From Gymnopus androsaceus JB14 (Eukaryota; Basidiomycota; Agaricomycetes; Agaricales; Omphalotaceae), in the NCBI GenBank assembly GCA_009733575.1, contig ML769411.1:308555-372554 (forward strand): a DNA stretch of 64,000 nt, read 5' to 3'. Shown here piece by piece: positions 44,913 to 57,706 of this stretch (the first letter of the stretch is position 1; every line of letters begins with the position of its first letter). The translations under genes and the position numbers were made by a program. The notes under the pieces are model-generated. The model was not told the DNA's origin. It saw only the letters and a program-made list of their open reading frames with translations, and did not search any database.

Positions 44913-45478
44913 ATGTCTGAAGCTCCTCAGACAGACGTATCTCGGCCCTCTGCTCTCCCAACTGCGACACTTCTTCAAAGAGGCATTTCTCAAGCGTTTA
45001 TTGACCAGAACTCTGACGAATATCTCGATTCTATCGAAGAAGAATGGAACAAAAAGGTTGATCTAGAAGTGGAGACTCTTGTCGACGGAATGGTTGATTT
45101 AGTGGGTCTAGCATCCGTACGTCCTTGGGTAACGCTCGCTCTCGGAGTGGAATAAATGTATACCAACAGATCAACGACAAAGATAAATTTCGGATTGCCC
45201 AGGAATCCTTCCAAGCACAAGCTCGCGCGGAATCAATGGTTGTGCCTTCTATCGCCTTCTTTTCGAGTTATCTTACACTTTCAACAACTCAGGTCCGAGC
45301 CGCAAACTCTCTGCTCTCAATCACTCATTCCATGAAGTTGTTGCTCCTGCTTTCGGACGAGGCTCAGATTGCGCATCGTCGAGACGCAGAGCTGAAGGTT
45401 GTGAAGGAGGAAAAGGAAAAGGCTAAAGAGCATGTCGCAGTTTTGCTGGATGAAATGCTCAGAAGACCCTCGAAATAG
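44913..45478 (+). CDS. MED22: Mediator complex subunit 22
   Basis: Med22 (Srb6) is a small head-module subunit of Mediator, which links activators to RNA polymerase II. The ATG opens MSEAPQTDVSRPSALPTATL. Conserved parts are SIEEEWNKKVDLEVETLVDG, INDKDKFRIAQESFQAQAR with AESMVRAANSLL, and SITHSMKLLLLLSDEAQI, then a charged coiled coil ending EMLRRPSK. Two introns, about 45117-45170 and 45239-45295, are removed with frame kept. The length of about 150 residues is usual for the family. It follows the membrane-protein gene in the same direction by 280 bp. Confidence 0.88.
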
Positions 45479-48400
45479 ACGCGTTTCGATATAGATGAGC
45501 CAAACTGGTTCCGCTCCTTCGGAAACTTGGTAAGAGAACGATAGCTAAATATGAAACTTTCCTTATTTTATCCAAGGGAAACCACGGTCAACGCGTAACG
45601 AGTGAAATCAGGAATAACGCTTATTGACTGGTTCCAGTCACCTCAATAACCATTGCTGATGCTGGACGTGTAATTCAACTTGCGCAAGCACTGATATCCG
45701 TACAGCGTGGAGGTCATTGATGGTTCGCCTACGGAATGGGGGACTTACGCTATGGCTAGAAGCCAGCATTCTCTGTAGGTAGGAACGAGTGGGTGAGATT
45801 GGACAAGTGGCAGAAAGTGCTCTTTGGAAAAAAAAGTGTAAACGGTTGTATTCGTTATCTCTGTATTTTTGGGAGCACTGCGTGCCTTGTATTAAGCTGT
45901 CTGCCAGTTTTCTCCTTGGGAGATGTCGCGTGTAGAAAGCCTGGATGAATTTTCAACCCCGGAATTCATGGTAAATATTGAAGTAATACATTTTTAATAT
46001 CGATTGTCTTGCCAAGTGCTTACTCTACTACGTCCCCATCCAGATCCAGTTAGTGGTTTTGACCAGTGTTGGTCATAATGTATCACAATTTTGCTCCAAC
46101 ACTACTGTTGTAATGCAGCCTCGCTTCAAACGAACTTTATACCTTGCCCGCATTCAACCCTTTCCAAGTATGTTCGTTACTTGCTCCATTCCGTCTATTC
46201 CCTTCTGCACTAGACTCGAACCAGTCGCCCGTGTAAAGACTTTAGGTGATCAAGAAGTGATTCCGCGCATCACGTCTCTGCAGCAGGGAGTGGCTCGAGT
46301 CTACTTCTGCACAGTTACATACCACTCCTCAACCACGATTGTTATTGGCCACGCTTCAAACAAGCCTCGCGCGACTGTTGCGTGACTGAAACTAATTCTT
46401 AGGCATCTAAACAATTTAAGTAAGCTTTACTTCTTCGCAATCAGAGAGTCGCAGGCTCAAGGACTAAAATCACGCTTTTATTTTATCTCCGTTTTTAAAT
46501 CCTATACCTTCCTGGAATTTAGACCGTAACGGTGGATGTTTAGTAATATGTGGCCTCATTCCAATGATACCGAACCTCCCGAGTCTCGTCGTATCCAGGT
46601 TACACAATCTCGGAGAAACTGCTTCAATTAATTTGACATACCATTTTATCCATGTAAAGCTAATAATCCACGACTTGTCTGGAGTTCCAGACTTTTATTT
46701 GCTCTCGCATTACAGTGTGGAGTTTCGGCGTGGAATGGCAATGCGGTCTTTAAAAACAGCAAAAACTCCTCGATCGGAAAATTGGTCGACAATGAGATTC
46801 TGCCCTCTCTGCCTGAGGCTCACATCGATCGGGACTGTTGCTTCAAACGATGGACTGATATAAGAGTATTGAATGTAACTTCTCCCGCGAACATGTTTTT
46901 TATATGTTGAGCATGATGGAAGGGAAGTGCCGATCCCATGTGAGTCTTTAAAGCTTCACGATGAATCTTGGATGCATGATGCAAATCGGAACTCTTTGTT
47001 TTTGTAGATTGAGCTCGTCTACAATCTGTAAAACAGGCGCATACTCAAATATTACTCTGATGCTTACAAGTAGAAATCCCAGAAGACTATATTTCAAACT
47101 GAATGATCTCTGTCCGGAAGTCCAGGCCGGCTGAAAATTTCAAGGACGCATGCAAGGGGGCATGCTTGGCTGGACGGAATTTCCCTGTTAGTTCAATCCC
47201 ATCGATATGGAGATTGAAATCCCACGTCAGGGATTTTTTGAATGTTTCTGCCTGCACGATGGAGCAATCCAAGTATATCCTAACAGGCGTTAAACATAGG
47301 GATAACTTCCAAGGATTTGGGCTGGCATCACCCGTATTAGCTGCTTACAGTACCATGTACATGTGCAACATATCAATAAAGCTTCTCCCGCGAAGATGTT
47401 TTTGAATGCGATTCCCGGGACGCCCCGATTTCTCCATCATAGGTATGTGTCGGTCCGTACCGATGATACAATGATGCAAACGAGATAGAAGAACTATAGA
47501 TCGAAATTGCCGTACAATGCGGGGCGGTACGAATGAATCTGGACAAGAGAGCAGCTTCCCCTAAACTTCAACTTCTGCAGCGCATACACGCTATGAATAA
47601 TGAATATTATTGGAATGGGAAATGAAGGGTGCGTTTATCAAGTGCTCGAGACACCACAACGCGGTTCCCGTCAACGGGATTTACGCCTCCTGCGCGCTGC
47701 TGACTGTCGCCTTGAGTGACCTGCATACTATACAGTGGGCTAGAGAAACCACATCGATTTTAATATCGTTCGAACGACGCACTCTGGGATGAACGTTAGT
47801 GATCAGCACTGGAAAAATTGGCCTTGGTTTATTACTGATAGTCTCGTAAGAGAGATAAAAGACTTGTGGTTTGCACTTACCGCAGAGTAGTCAGCCTAAG
47901 AAAGAAGATCTACCGTGCAAATCCACTTGAAGAAGCTGGGTCCGATATTAATTCTGTCAATGATACTTGTCTTCGGTTCTGATCCAAGTGACCCTTCCGC
48001 ATCGGATTTTCTAAAACTAGTCCAATCTTGTCCGAATAACGAGAGGTCTAAACTTGCTTGTTCAGGGGCCGCGCATATATCAGGATATCTACATCACTTA
48101 ACTGTGTGTATATGCATTCCATTTGCGAAAGATTACACTAGAAAAATGCTGGCAGATGACTAAATGAGCGCTATAGGAAGACCGACTGGCTTCCTGGCAA
48201 GGTGTGGCAGGAGCCAAAAACTCGGTAACTGTAAGATGGCTCGAAGGAAAATGCGGGTGAAGTGAACGTGTTAGCCATGGTCTAAAAGTGAAGTTAATTG
48301 TGGCATTTTTCCTAGCACGACGTTTACAATATTAAAAGCTTACGGGGCTCTTGCTGTAAGGAGGTGTTAGGCATCATGGCACTTGAAACGTTGAACACTA

Positions 48401-51054
48401 AGCAGTGAGCAGCTGTTTTGGAATTCAGCATGGCTAACCGTATGAAATTGATAGACGTGCTGTCAATTCTTTGCGCCCTGTTACAGACCGACAATGACGA
48501 GTCGGACATACCATCGCTACCATTCTTACCGTTTTCATGCCACTGGAGGCTGGACTTGGGCTGGCCGGAAGTCCTTGATGAATCCGACCTCGGTGTCAGC
48601 TTGAACTTTGGAAGGAGATCCACCATGGCTCAAGACAATGGTGGATTCTTGCGCCGCCTCAAGTTCGACGAAGTCCGCAGGAGTCGCAATCTCTTATGTC
48701 TCTTATAGGCTGATTCTGTTGTCCCACTGTAGTGTCAGTTAGTGGTCACATCACACTCACGTAACTGAGGTAAGCTAGGGCAAGTTCATGATCCCGCGTT
48801 TCTGTTATGCTCACCACCTTGAAGTTGAACAGTGAACACTAGCTCCAGGCCGTCATGTTTGAACATGGTTGCTATAATGTATCAAACCACTAACAAATAT
48901 TTCCTCAGGGCAATAAGCGTTCCGGCAAAGCATCCCGGATTCATAGAGTTTTGTGGCGTTTCATCGGTGCTACTCAGTCGACTGCCAATCTATCGTCAAT
49001 TTTCAGCTAACATCAACATGAACCTATATCAGAAGTAATGACGTTTTTGTGCCTTCGTCTTCAGATCGAGGGTCTACCTCGCAATGTTGGCGCTTCCGAC
49101 ATATGCGGCTTATTTTCCTTTGCGGGCCTGCTTCCGATGGTGTTCTGCACTGGTCATTCAGACTCGTACTGATTCTAAAAGCTCGAGCTCTAGATTCCTA
49201 ATCCTGGCTCGCTGCTCGCGGCTGGATGATTATGCTTTCCTCGTGGAAGCATAAACCTTATTCCTGTTTCTCGTTCTCATTGTTTCCCACTTAGTTCCTA
49301 GCCAGCATAGTCATGCGACCTTAGTTATGCTCCTTCATGAACAAAGCAGGAGCTTGAGGCGCATTGGCACCCTGAATGCACTTTGGGGGTCCAAAAATTT
49401 GGCGATCAAAATGAACTTTCGTTTTCGGTGAAGTAAGACCACCTTCGCGCCTATACATGGCGAAGCTCTAAATACCGGATACACTGAACGTGGCTGCCCA
49501 GATGGTGGATCCGATTCGAGTAGCGACACTGGATGGCTGATATTCGAGTCAATGCTTTAACCTGGTCGGACATTTGGACCGGTATAATACCTTTACAGCG
49601 CCACCTTTGGTGAGTCGTCTTCTCCATTTCTCATTTGCTTAGATTGGCCTCCTGAATATTGGAACCTTGACGATCTTCAATCATTCGCTGTTCCCGTCAG
49701 GTCTCCGTTGTTGAGGTCAAGATAAGTATCTTGGACTCATTAGATGAGAACAATACATGTATCATCATTCATCCTCCGTATCCCCCCCGTTTACCCTGAA
49801 ATCCGATTCTTCCGGAAAAAATTACAAAACGGGTTTAGTACCAAGAACATATCGGGAACATACCCATCCGGGAACCATTGAAGCATATGCATCTATCATG
49901 TATACTCCATTTTTTCTCGTGTTTGGATTAGACTATCTCTTGTCGGTGCATGTAGCGGTGAAACTCTGGGCGATTGAGCTCCAGTGGTAAACTGCGACCA
50001 GCTGGCTAGAAGACTGGATCGTGCCAGAGAACTGGGTTGTGATGATATCGTGATTCATGAGATTGCAATGCACCGTGTATTCAATCTGCATCCATATGAT
50101 CATGGTAGCCTATCTCTGAACCAGTATTCTGGCTCCACCTTCTTGTGTTTTCGTCATATGAAAACCGAATGGGGATGGTGTGGGATGGTAGTAGTCACGG
50201 TCATAAAAATTCCTGATTGCATCTAGAAGTAGTAAAATACCACCTTCAAGATCCGATCAGGTACTACTTGCAGGGGGAAAATAGGAAAATACACAGGCTA
50301 GTACTACAAGTGTTTCATTCGCATCCTCCTGTACTTATGGTAGGTCTGCAGAAACATATCTGTTCGGATCCGTACAGTATGTACATATATTTTTCTGGCA
50401 AGCACATCAATCTTGTGTGAACAAAGAAGGCCGAGAAGCGTTCTGATACGTAAAAGACAATCGATCTCATCGTGAATGAATCCCCGATTCCCGGCCGATT
50501 CAGTACCCTAGTCGAGATTTACCAACAATAAAAGTCCGGAGAATTTTTGTTCTTTTTTCTTGGAGCCGTACTTCTTCTGATTCTTTAGATCCCTTTGCGG
50601 CGAAAGCTGGATTGCTGGATAAAATCAAGCATGGAAAATATTAGTAAAATCATAAGATGCGAATTTATAACTTTATAACAAGAGCAATCTCGATTTCAAA
50701 GTCCGACAAACGAGATCGTTGACGTTATCCTAACCGGAGTTAGAACTTTTTTGAACTTGCTTCCTCCCACTACGTGCTTGTACACAAAATTTCCGCAGAC
50801 GCTGTATCCAGTCACGGTAAATCACTGGAAACCTCTGCAACTTCTCCATACACGAAAGCCGTAAAAGTGACCTTGCATCTCTCGAATCTCGCCAGATTTT
50901 TTGGTCCCCGTGTGTGCGTACCTCATGTCGAGATAAATCTACAGATCCGCTAACATCGGCTTCCTATAGATTCAATTATAAACCTGAATCGGTACAACTT
51001 GGTTTTGAACATATATATCTCTCCCGCGCGTCACTGTGTACAAAGACGTTGACC
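45479..51054. other. Gene-poor region upstream of the GATA-factor gene
   Basis: In 5.6 kb, the longest open frames are about 110 codons, occur on both strands and lack any motif I can name. No tandem array, TIR pair or tRNA was found; a T-arm-like GGTTCGAGTC on the minus strand near 46218 lacks the rest of a tRNA. A short similar string (CTTCTCCCGCGAA followed by ATGTTTTT) occurs at about 46882 and 47381. Part of it is likely a long promoter of the GATA factor; the rest may be old transposon debris or noncoding transcripts. Confidence 0.5.
49718..49733. promoter_or_regulatory. Palindromic pair of GATA sites upstream of the GATA-factor gene
   Basis: CAAGATAAGTATCTTG has two GATA cores in opposite orientation (AGATAA and its mirror TATCTT) with a 2-base centre, 1.3 kb before the ATG of a GATA zinc-finger gene. 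Single GATAA sites also occur at about 50617 and 50933. Autoregulation is a reasonable guess from family knowledge. Confidence 0.35.
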
Positions 51055-53620
51055 ATGGCTGCTCACCACGCAGCTCAGCGTCAACATCAGTACTCGATTC
51101 CGCCCCCGCCCCCTCCAAGTAATGTTTTTAACGATGAATTGCGTCTGCCTTCCATAAAAGATCTCGCATTCAAGTATGAAAGACCGCGACAGGAACCTTC
51201 GCAGAACTCAGGTGCTGCTCCCCAGCCAGCGTCCGAGTTTCTAGTTTCTTCTAGCCAGGAACGTACCCGAGCGCCTTCTCAATCTTGGGGACGTCCGACT
51301 CCAGCTGCTATAACAACACATCACCCACAGCAGCAGCACACTCCGCCTACTCCACCTTTATCTGCAGGTCATGAGTTGTCCTCCAGACACGACAGTGGCG
51401 GCTACCTCACTCCTGGTATGCCTCTGTCGGCTCAGACAACGCCTCTGCCCGGCTCCGTCAGCACAGGACCGGCTATTCGCAACGACGATGTGCAGAATAA
51501 AAGACCTCGTCCTTCATCTCGCGATTCACGCCAGAACCATGTACGAAGTTCTTATCCCTGTTTACTGAATGAATTTCTTAAGTAAATTTTATAGGTCGTC
51601 TATGCACCCCAGTATCAGCCATATCAGGCGCCAATGCCTCCTCCGAGTCCCTATCATCAAATGAGCCCAGTTTTAGCTGCTCCTCCTCCACCTATTCCAC
51701 ATAGTCCTCTACCTCCATCTCCTCATGCACACATCCAGCATCAACCCAGTACAGTTCCCACTCACCCATCTTACCCGTATCAGCAACAGCCGCAGCAGCA
51801 ATCTTATTTACCGCGATCCAGCCCCCAACACGTATCGCCGCACGCATTGTCATCTCACCCATCTCATACCTACCATCCTGCTGCATCTCAGCATACGCAC
51901 GTTCCACAACAACAACAGGCACCTCCAGCACCATCCCAGCCACAACATGGTGTACCGTATCCTTCGCCTACGCCTTCGGTATCGCAGGAGCATTGGGAAC
52001 ATCATCATCAACCTCAACCTCAGCATTCCCAGCATGCCCAACCGGTCCATGCAGTTCAGCATCATCCCGTGCAACACGCTCCTCCGCCCCCGCCAACGAC
52101 TATGCATCATTACTCTCATCCTCCTCCTCCACCGCCACCTACCATGACTTCGATATCTAATCACCCGCAGCAACCTCCTCTTCAGCAGCCTCCGGCTCAG
52201 CAACACCCAACTTATGCGCAATCTGTCCCGCATCCTTCTATTTCTCATCATTCACTTGCTCGTGCTGTCCAACCAGTCATAACCACTCCCATTGTGCCTA
52301 CTCCGGAAGCTGATACTCGAAACTCTTACACTGCCAACACGGCTAAATCTTCATCCCGCGAAAGTACAATGACAGAGGTACTTGCCTAGTTTGCGTACCC
52401 GCTGTCAATGTTTTTTAATGCTATTATAGATTGTCAAGTTGTGCTCCATTCTATACGACTTTGCTAGCCGCTATTGTGAGTTTCGTATTCCTTCCGAGTT
52501 CATCGGCTGTACTGATAGGATTTTCCTCCTTCAGCGTCTCTGAGTAGTGCTCTACCTCACGTACAACCATCTCAGACTGAGGTTAATGAGATGGCGCGTC
52601 GTGCTAACGATGTAGCTCGGCTGCTGGAAGCCCTTCGTCGGATGGATGAACCGGAGATAAAACATAGCGTCACAGACGAGATGTCAACCACTCCGGACGA
52701 CAATCGTCCGCCTAAAAGGCCTTGGGAGGATATGGCTCAAGATGGACAAGCTCCAAGCGATGATAGGGTTGGAATGTTCCCAGAGGTATGACATGTATCC
52801 TCTAGTAAAATGTGGCATGGGCTAGTTTCTGATTGCCTGTATTCATCAGCCCGCTTTGGCGTCTGCAGTCTCTGGACAAACTACTGCCGAGCAAGATATG
52901 GAGCTCATCCGTTCAAAGAGAGCGACGACTACTGCTGGTGCGACCACTGCTTCAGGGCAACCCAAGAGCAAGTATCGGAAGAGAAGTGTGAGTTTTTTGT
53001 ATATTGCTTTTTATGTGAGTTCTTAGTGCTGAACTATGTATCCGATATTTGGTCTGGACAGCGGGCAACGCCTCCTGGCAAGTGTCATTCATGCAATATC
53101 AGGGAGACTCCCGAGTGGAGGCGAGGTCCTGACGGGGCAAGAACGTTATGCAATGCCTGTGGGCTCCGTAAGTTGCTTCAGCGTCCTTTATAATCTTATC
53201 GCTCCGATTGACCTGCACGTCATAGATTACGCGAAACTCATGCGAAAGCAGGCTAAGCTCAATGCGAATCAGAATGGTGAGCCACCTCCAAAGATCGATC
53301 TGGATACCTTGAAAGCCTCGACGAAAGCGGCTGAGGCAGAGAAAGGCATAAAGTCAGACGAAAACACTGTGCCTGGTCCAGCTCCTCAACATCACCAAGG
53401 TTCATTCCAGGTCATGTCCGTAATGTCACCTATCGAGGGCTCTCCTACGACATCATCGGATCCCAGCCGGCTACCAGCTCACCATCAGACGATCCTTCCT
53501 CCTCCAACAAGTGCTGGGACGATGCATCCACCTCCGCCACCTTGGGCGCCGAATGTTACACGTACATATACTCCCTCGGACCAGTTCCAAAGCCAGTCCT
53601 TCATGCGGACCGCTCGGTGA
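51055..53620 (+). CDS. GATA-type zinc-finger transcription factor
   Basis: The ATG at 51055 opens [20 protein letters not shown]. The N-terminal half is very low complexity: Pro-, Gln- and His-rich ([19 protein letters not shown] and like). A conserved-looking helical region follows ([35 protein letters not shown]). The single GATA finger is [20 protein letters not shown] with TLCNACGL and then, over an intron, [13 protein letters not shown], a CX2C-X18-CX2C finger with fungal basic tail. The C-terminus is Pro/Ser-rich. No PAS domain is present, so it is not a WC-2 type light regulator. Its DNA target is predicted to be GATA-core sites. Mushroom fungi have GATA factors acting in nitrogen use, light and fruiting; which group this belongs to is not set here. 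Confidence 0.88.
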
Positions 53621-54556
53621 CTGGTCAACGTTTCAACCTTCAAGCCTCTTCGGGCTTGCTATCCTTTTCCCGTCGTTTTCGCATTCTTTGTTTGACTCTA
53701 CAGTAACTTAAGCTTTGAATACTGCCGTCGGTTTTCCAATTCCCTACCGTACCTAGCTCTCAATCTTTCGTCCATTCGCTGTTGGATCCGGTGATTAATG
53801 TTCCTTACCAGATCGTATAATGATTCCTACATGCATCTTTCCAGGTATGGTAGCATTCAGTCTGCGCAATAACTTTACAGTCCTCCATATCACCCAAATA
53901 CGTACCATTCATACTAGTGTACATAATTCACCAAACTATCTTACCAACTCGCACGTAGTCTGTTCTTTGGGAGTTCGGAATTCGGATCCATCAACCCGAT
54001 TAACATTCACCAGTCGGATCAAATTGAAGGTCCTCAGAGAGTAATGCTTATATATGTATAATTACAAAATCGTTCTCATTCGTCAGGTTAAGTGCTGGGA
54101 GGTGGGCACCGAGGACTGCTCTTAACGTTCGGTATATTCGGTTTCGTCTATCTCAATTCAAATGAGTATTGTCCCTATTTTCGGGTACTAACACCGTGAT
54201 ATCTTGGCACAACTGATGCATAGATCATAGATGCCTCTATAGATGCTTACAGGTACAAAAAAACGTTCGCGGGAGGCTGAAGGTCATTTTTTAACAGTAT
54301 GTGTAACGAGTTTCGATTTTATACGGTAGTAACATCGCATGAAAGTCCTCATATCTGCAACCTCCAGACCGAAACCTCGCTGCTCTACCGCCTTCCAATT
54401 TTCCACGTTCATTTAACATTACCCTGAGGCATAGTTCTATAAACCGATCTTTATTGCGATCGAATCTTGCTCAGATTGATGATGAGATACAAAAGTACAG
54501 TTGAATGAAGTACAGCTTCGTCCTCAGTCTCGAGGTTAACGATATTTTTTCCAAAA
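53621..54556. other. Convergent intergenic region, GATA factor and dioxygenase
   Basis: These 0.9 kb lie between two 3' ends. Only short unsupported frames are present. No terminal repeat or strong structure was seen. Confidence 0.5.
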
Positions 54557-56215
54557 TCAGTCGTTATACCCTCTAGTTTTGGAGTTATGATTCTTGCTAG
54601 TCTGCGCCTCGAGTCCCTGTTGTTTCCATATTTCCAATTGTCTGTCTTTCGCAGTCTTTCCTGTCTGCCTTTCATAATCTTCGACGGAGGTGGGTTTTTC
54701 TCCATGCGGGGTGGCGCGCAAGGCGTGTCGGGTTGCAGGCCAAAAGTCAAACGTCGCGGAATGCACGACAACCTATGGTAAAGAGCAGAGTAAATGAAAT
54801 CAAACAAACATGCATGGTAAGGCTGGATCAGACTCACCCTGTTGTCCCAGAATGCAATCGAATTTGGTTCCCACTGGAAGCGAACTTGGTTGTCCACATT
54901 CTCAGCAATTTGGTGGAAAAGAAAGCTCAGGATGGCATCCGATTCAGCTTTAGGTACGCCAACAATACGACGCGTAAACCCTGGGTTCACGAAAACACTC
55001 TTCCAGCCGGTGGCTGGGTGCACCCGAACAAGAGGATGGATACTTTCAATTTCTTGCCTTCGGACAGGAAGACCTGCAGCCCGGGCACCTTCCGCTTGGG
55101 CGACGCCACTGTGCACTGCTTTGAGTCCCTCAAGATAGGTCTGGAAACCAGGACTCAATCCGGAATAAAGTGCGTATCTGTGGAAAAAAATCGTGTTGGT
55201 AAGACTTATGTGTGTAAGATGAGAGGATACAAACGAACCCCGAAGCCCAGAGCGTATCACCACCTGTCCATCAAGTGAGCGCAAGCGAGATAGCCCAGTG
55301 AAATTCACGACTCACCGTATTCAGGGCCGGTGATCACTTTGAGGGAAGTTACACTGGGAGGCTGCTTCTCATAGGTCACCTACGATATAAAGCGTTACTC
55401 TACATCGATCAGAGATCCTGATTAATAGACGAACATCAGAGTGCCATAATTCGAGCTTCGAAAAACTGGAAGGGTCCGGACGTCGAGAACCATCGTTGTA
55501 CACAACTTTGAATCAGTTAAGAACACATTTTCATCACCATTAGATGTAAGTGTTACCGTGAACTTCTTCGATTCCCACTTTCGGAATAGGGGTTGTAGCA
55601 TGTTTATGAAGAGGGCCGAAAATGACGGGCAAGGTCAAGTTGTTCTTGTATGGTAATATCCTGGTCGCGGAAGACTATGTAGAGAGAATTGAAGGTCAGA
55701 TATTTTGTACTATCTGTTACCGAAATTACTTACAAACAACACCACGCTCCGCGACAAGCAGTGCTCTGCAACGCCACAGAATAGTCAGGAAGATTAAAGC
55801 TCATTTCGCAGATTCAACACATACAATTCATCCTTCTGAGAGTCTGACAGCTGGCGAAGATCGATCCCAGAGAGTTCGGTGCCGATCGCAGGGGTAATAA
55901 TGCTTGACCTTCGTGGCGGCGCCTAAGAGGTTCTTCTTCTCTGGATCGGCGAGCAGTCCTCGTTCAGTTACTTGGACTTCTTCCAGAGGAGGCCATGAAA
56001 CGTTGGGGAACGGAGGGCTGTAAATGTATTATTGATAGACCCTAGAACCAATCGCAGTAATGTCTAACCTTGAATTGAGCATGGACGTAGGTATCGTCCC
56101 CATCATCCGAGATCGAAGGAGAATAGAAAGGATTGAATACTTTTGCATTATCATCCTTCTTGAGCGACTGCACGTCGGGGACAGCAGCTGGCTGGGTGGT
56201 TGCAACGGGAGCCAT
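54557..56215 (-). CDS. TauD/TfdA-type alpha-ketoglutarate-dependent dioxygenase
   Basis: Enzymes of this family oxidise sulfonates, sulfate esters or similar compounds using Fe(II) and alpha-ketoglutarate, often to release sulfur. The ATG at 56215 opens MAPVATTQPAAVPDVQSLKK. The iron ligands are visible: LWHSD (HxD) joined by an intron to VTYEKQPPSVTSLKV, and the distal histidine in VVVHSATFDFWPATRHALR, followed by the arginine region that binds the co-substrate. GVVFFRDQDITIQEQLDLAR, HFGPLHKHATTPIPKVG, GYALYSGLSPGFQTYLEGL and SESDAILSFLF-like ESDAILSFLFHQIAENVDN fit. The stop is at 54557-54559. Several introns; frame intact. Substrate is not determinable. Confidence 0.83.
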
Positions 56216-56543
56216 CGTTTAGATAGAGAGAGGCAGATAATAATAATGCACGATTTATATAGCTGTGGTCATACATTGTATTCGTGCTTTTTGCGTGAAG
56301 GAATCCCACCACCGGTAAAACTCCATTTACCGGTCAGATGTCGCGATTGAGGGACGTAACGCAACCTACGACCAGGATGGCGCGAAACCTACTGTGTGAC
56401 GCTGACGTCATTTCTACCGTTCTTTGAAAGGGCTTGTATAGAAAATCATTCTCATGGACGCGAGCGAATAAACATCTACTCACGAGTTACAGTAAAAGGT
56501 ATTTATTCCTTGGAGAGCCCGGTTTGCATCAGTCTGCAACAAT

Positions 56544-57581
56544 ATGTCTTCGAAAATCACCTCCATCGCAATTATCGGTTCTGGAAACATCGGATCCTTT
56601 ATCCTATCAGCTTTGGTCGCTCAGACCCCACCTCCGTCAACACTCATCGTCCTCACCCGTGATCCCACCAAAAAGCTTCCTCCAGGCGCCAAGGCCGTCA
56701 AAGTGCAGGATTACGAGGACGTGGACGCTGTTGCAGGGATATTCACCGAGTATAAGATCGATGCGGTATTGTCCACAGTAGGTTGGCCGGGGATAAAGTC
56801 CCAATACAAAATGGCAGATGCAGCGAGAAAAGCAGGCGTGAAGCTTTTCGCTCCTTCAGAATTTGGCACTCCCGATGGTGCACCCATTCCGTCATTTCAA
56901 GAAAAAGACAAGGTCTCGGGTGAGTCTTTTACATCTTACCTGAGAGATGAATTCCAGGACCTGAACGGTGGACGCCGCTGGGTTAGAATATATCGAATCA
57001 ATCGGACTTCCTCAGGCTAGATTCTATGTGAGCATTCGTCAGAAATCTCAGAATTTAAAGCTTATTTGAAACTCACCTAGACTGGAGGCTTCATAAGCTC
57101 ATTGATCCCGATTACTGGAGTTCGAGTAAACGGGAAGATCAATATCATTGGAAAAGGGCAGAGTCCTGTTTCATTCACTGCAGAAGAAGATATCGGAGGT
57201 CTGGCGAATTTTGTTTATATCTTGCGAGAATATCCATGCGTTGATACTCTTACAGGTTTCGTGGCCTACGTGCTCACCTCCCTGACCGTCAGTTCTCTGT
57301 CCAACAAGAAATTTCGCCTTCAAGGTGACCGAGCTACTTTGACGGACATTGCGAAATGGTACAACAAAGAGATTGCGTACGTTGAAGCCGTTCCTGGTCC
57401 TGGCTCAGAAAATCTGTCCATGTTATCCAAGCTTTTTGAGTCTGGGGGTGGAAGCACTGGATGGAACTTTGAGCTAGGAAAAGAGGGAGAAGGAGAAGAA
57501 GCTGCTGGAAGTGCGAACCAACTTTGGCCAGAACATGAGTGGAAGAAGATCAGAGACGTTATTACGAAATTGGAAATTTAA
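56544..57581 (+). CDS. NmrA-like / isoflavone-reductase-like NAD(P)-binding protein
   Basis: The ATG opens MSSKITSIAIIGSGNIGSFI; GSGNIG is the Rossmann nucleotide-binding loop. LIVLTRDPTKKLPPGAKAVK, FTEYKIDAVLSTVGWPG and KLFAPSEFGTPDG are typical of the isoflavone-reductase/NmrA-like branch. After two introns, TGGFISSLIPITGVRVNGKI and VSFTAEEDIGG lead to FVAYVLTSLT, KFRLQGDRATLTDIAKWYN and the C-terminal WPEHEWKKIRDVITKL. Members may reduce small molecules or act as redox-sensing regulators. It is divergent from the dioxygenase gene, 328 bp away, so both may share a regulatory region. The frame is intact if the middle introns at about 56919-56973, 57028-57081 and 57205-57257 are used. Confidence 0.78.
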
Positions 57582-57706
57582 AGCGCTAGCGAAACGAAGG
57601 ATTTAAAGCGCGTCGAAACGCATTCTGTATTGTACATACATACTCCAATACATATTCTGGATACAAGGATAGAGATAGGATTATAAGTAAAGAGCGCGTC
57701 AAGCGC

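Noticed and set aside
46195..46230. tRNA-like T-arm (GGTTCGAGTC) on the minus strand
   Set aside because: No acceptor stem, D-arm or anticodon arm can be paired at the right spacing.
46880..47405. Possible direct repeat around CTTCTCCCGCGAA
   Set aside because: Similarity ends after about 25 bases, too short to support a duplicated element.
48324..48708. Overlapping open frames of about 100 codons on both strands
   Set aside because: Both strands open, no recognisable domain, no splice structure; probably chance.
51634..52389. Other-frame open frames over the His/Gln/Pro-rich part of the GATA factor
   Set aside because: Repetitive codons leave all frames open; only the frame that joins by splicing to the GATA finger is supported.
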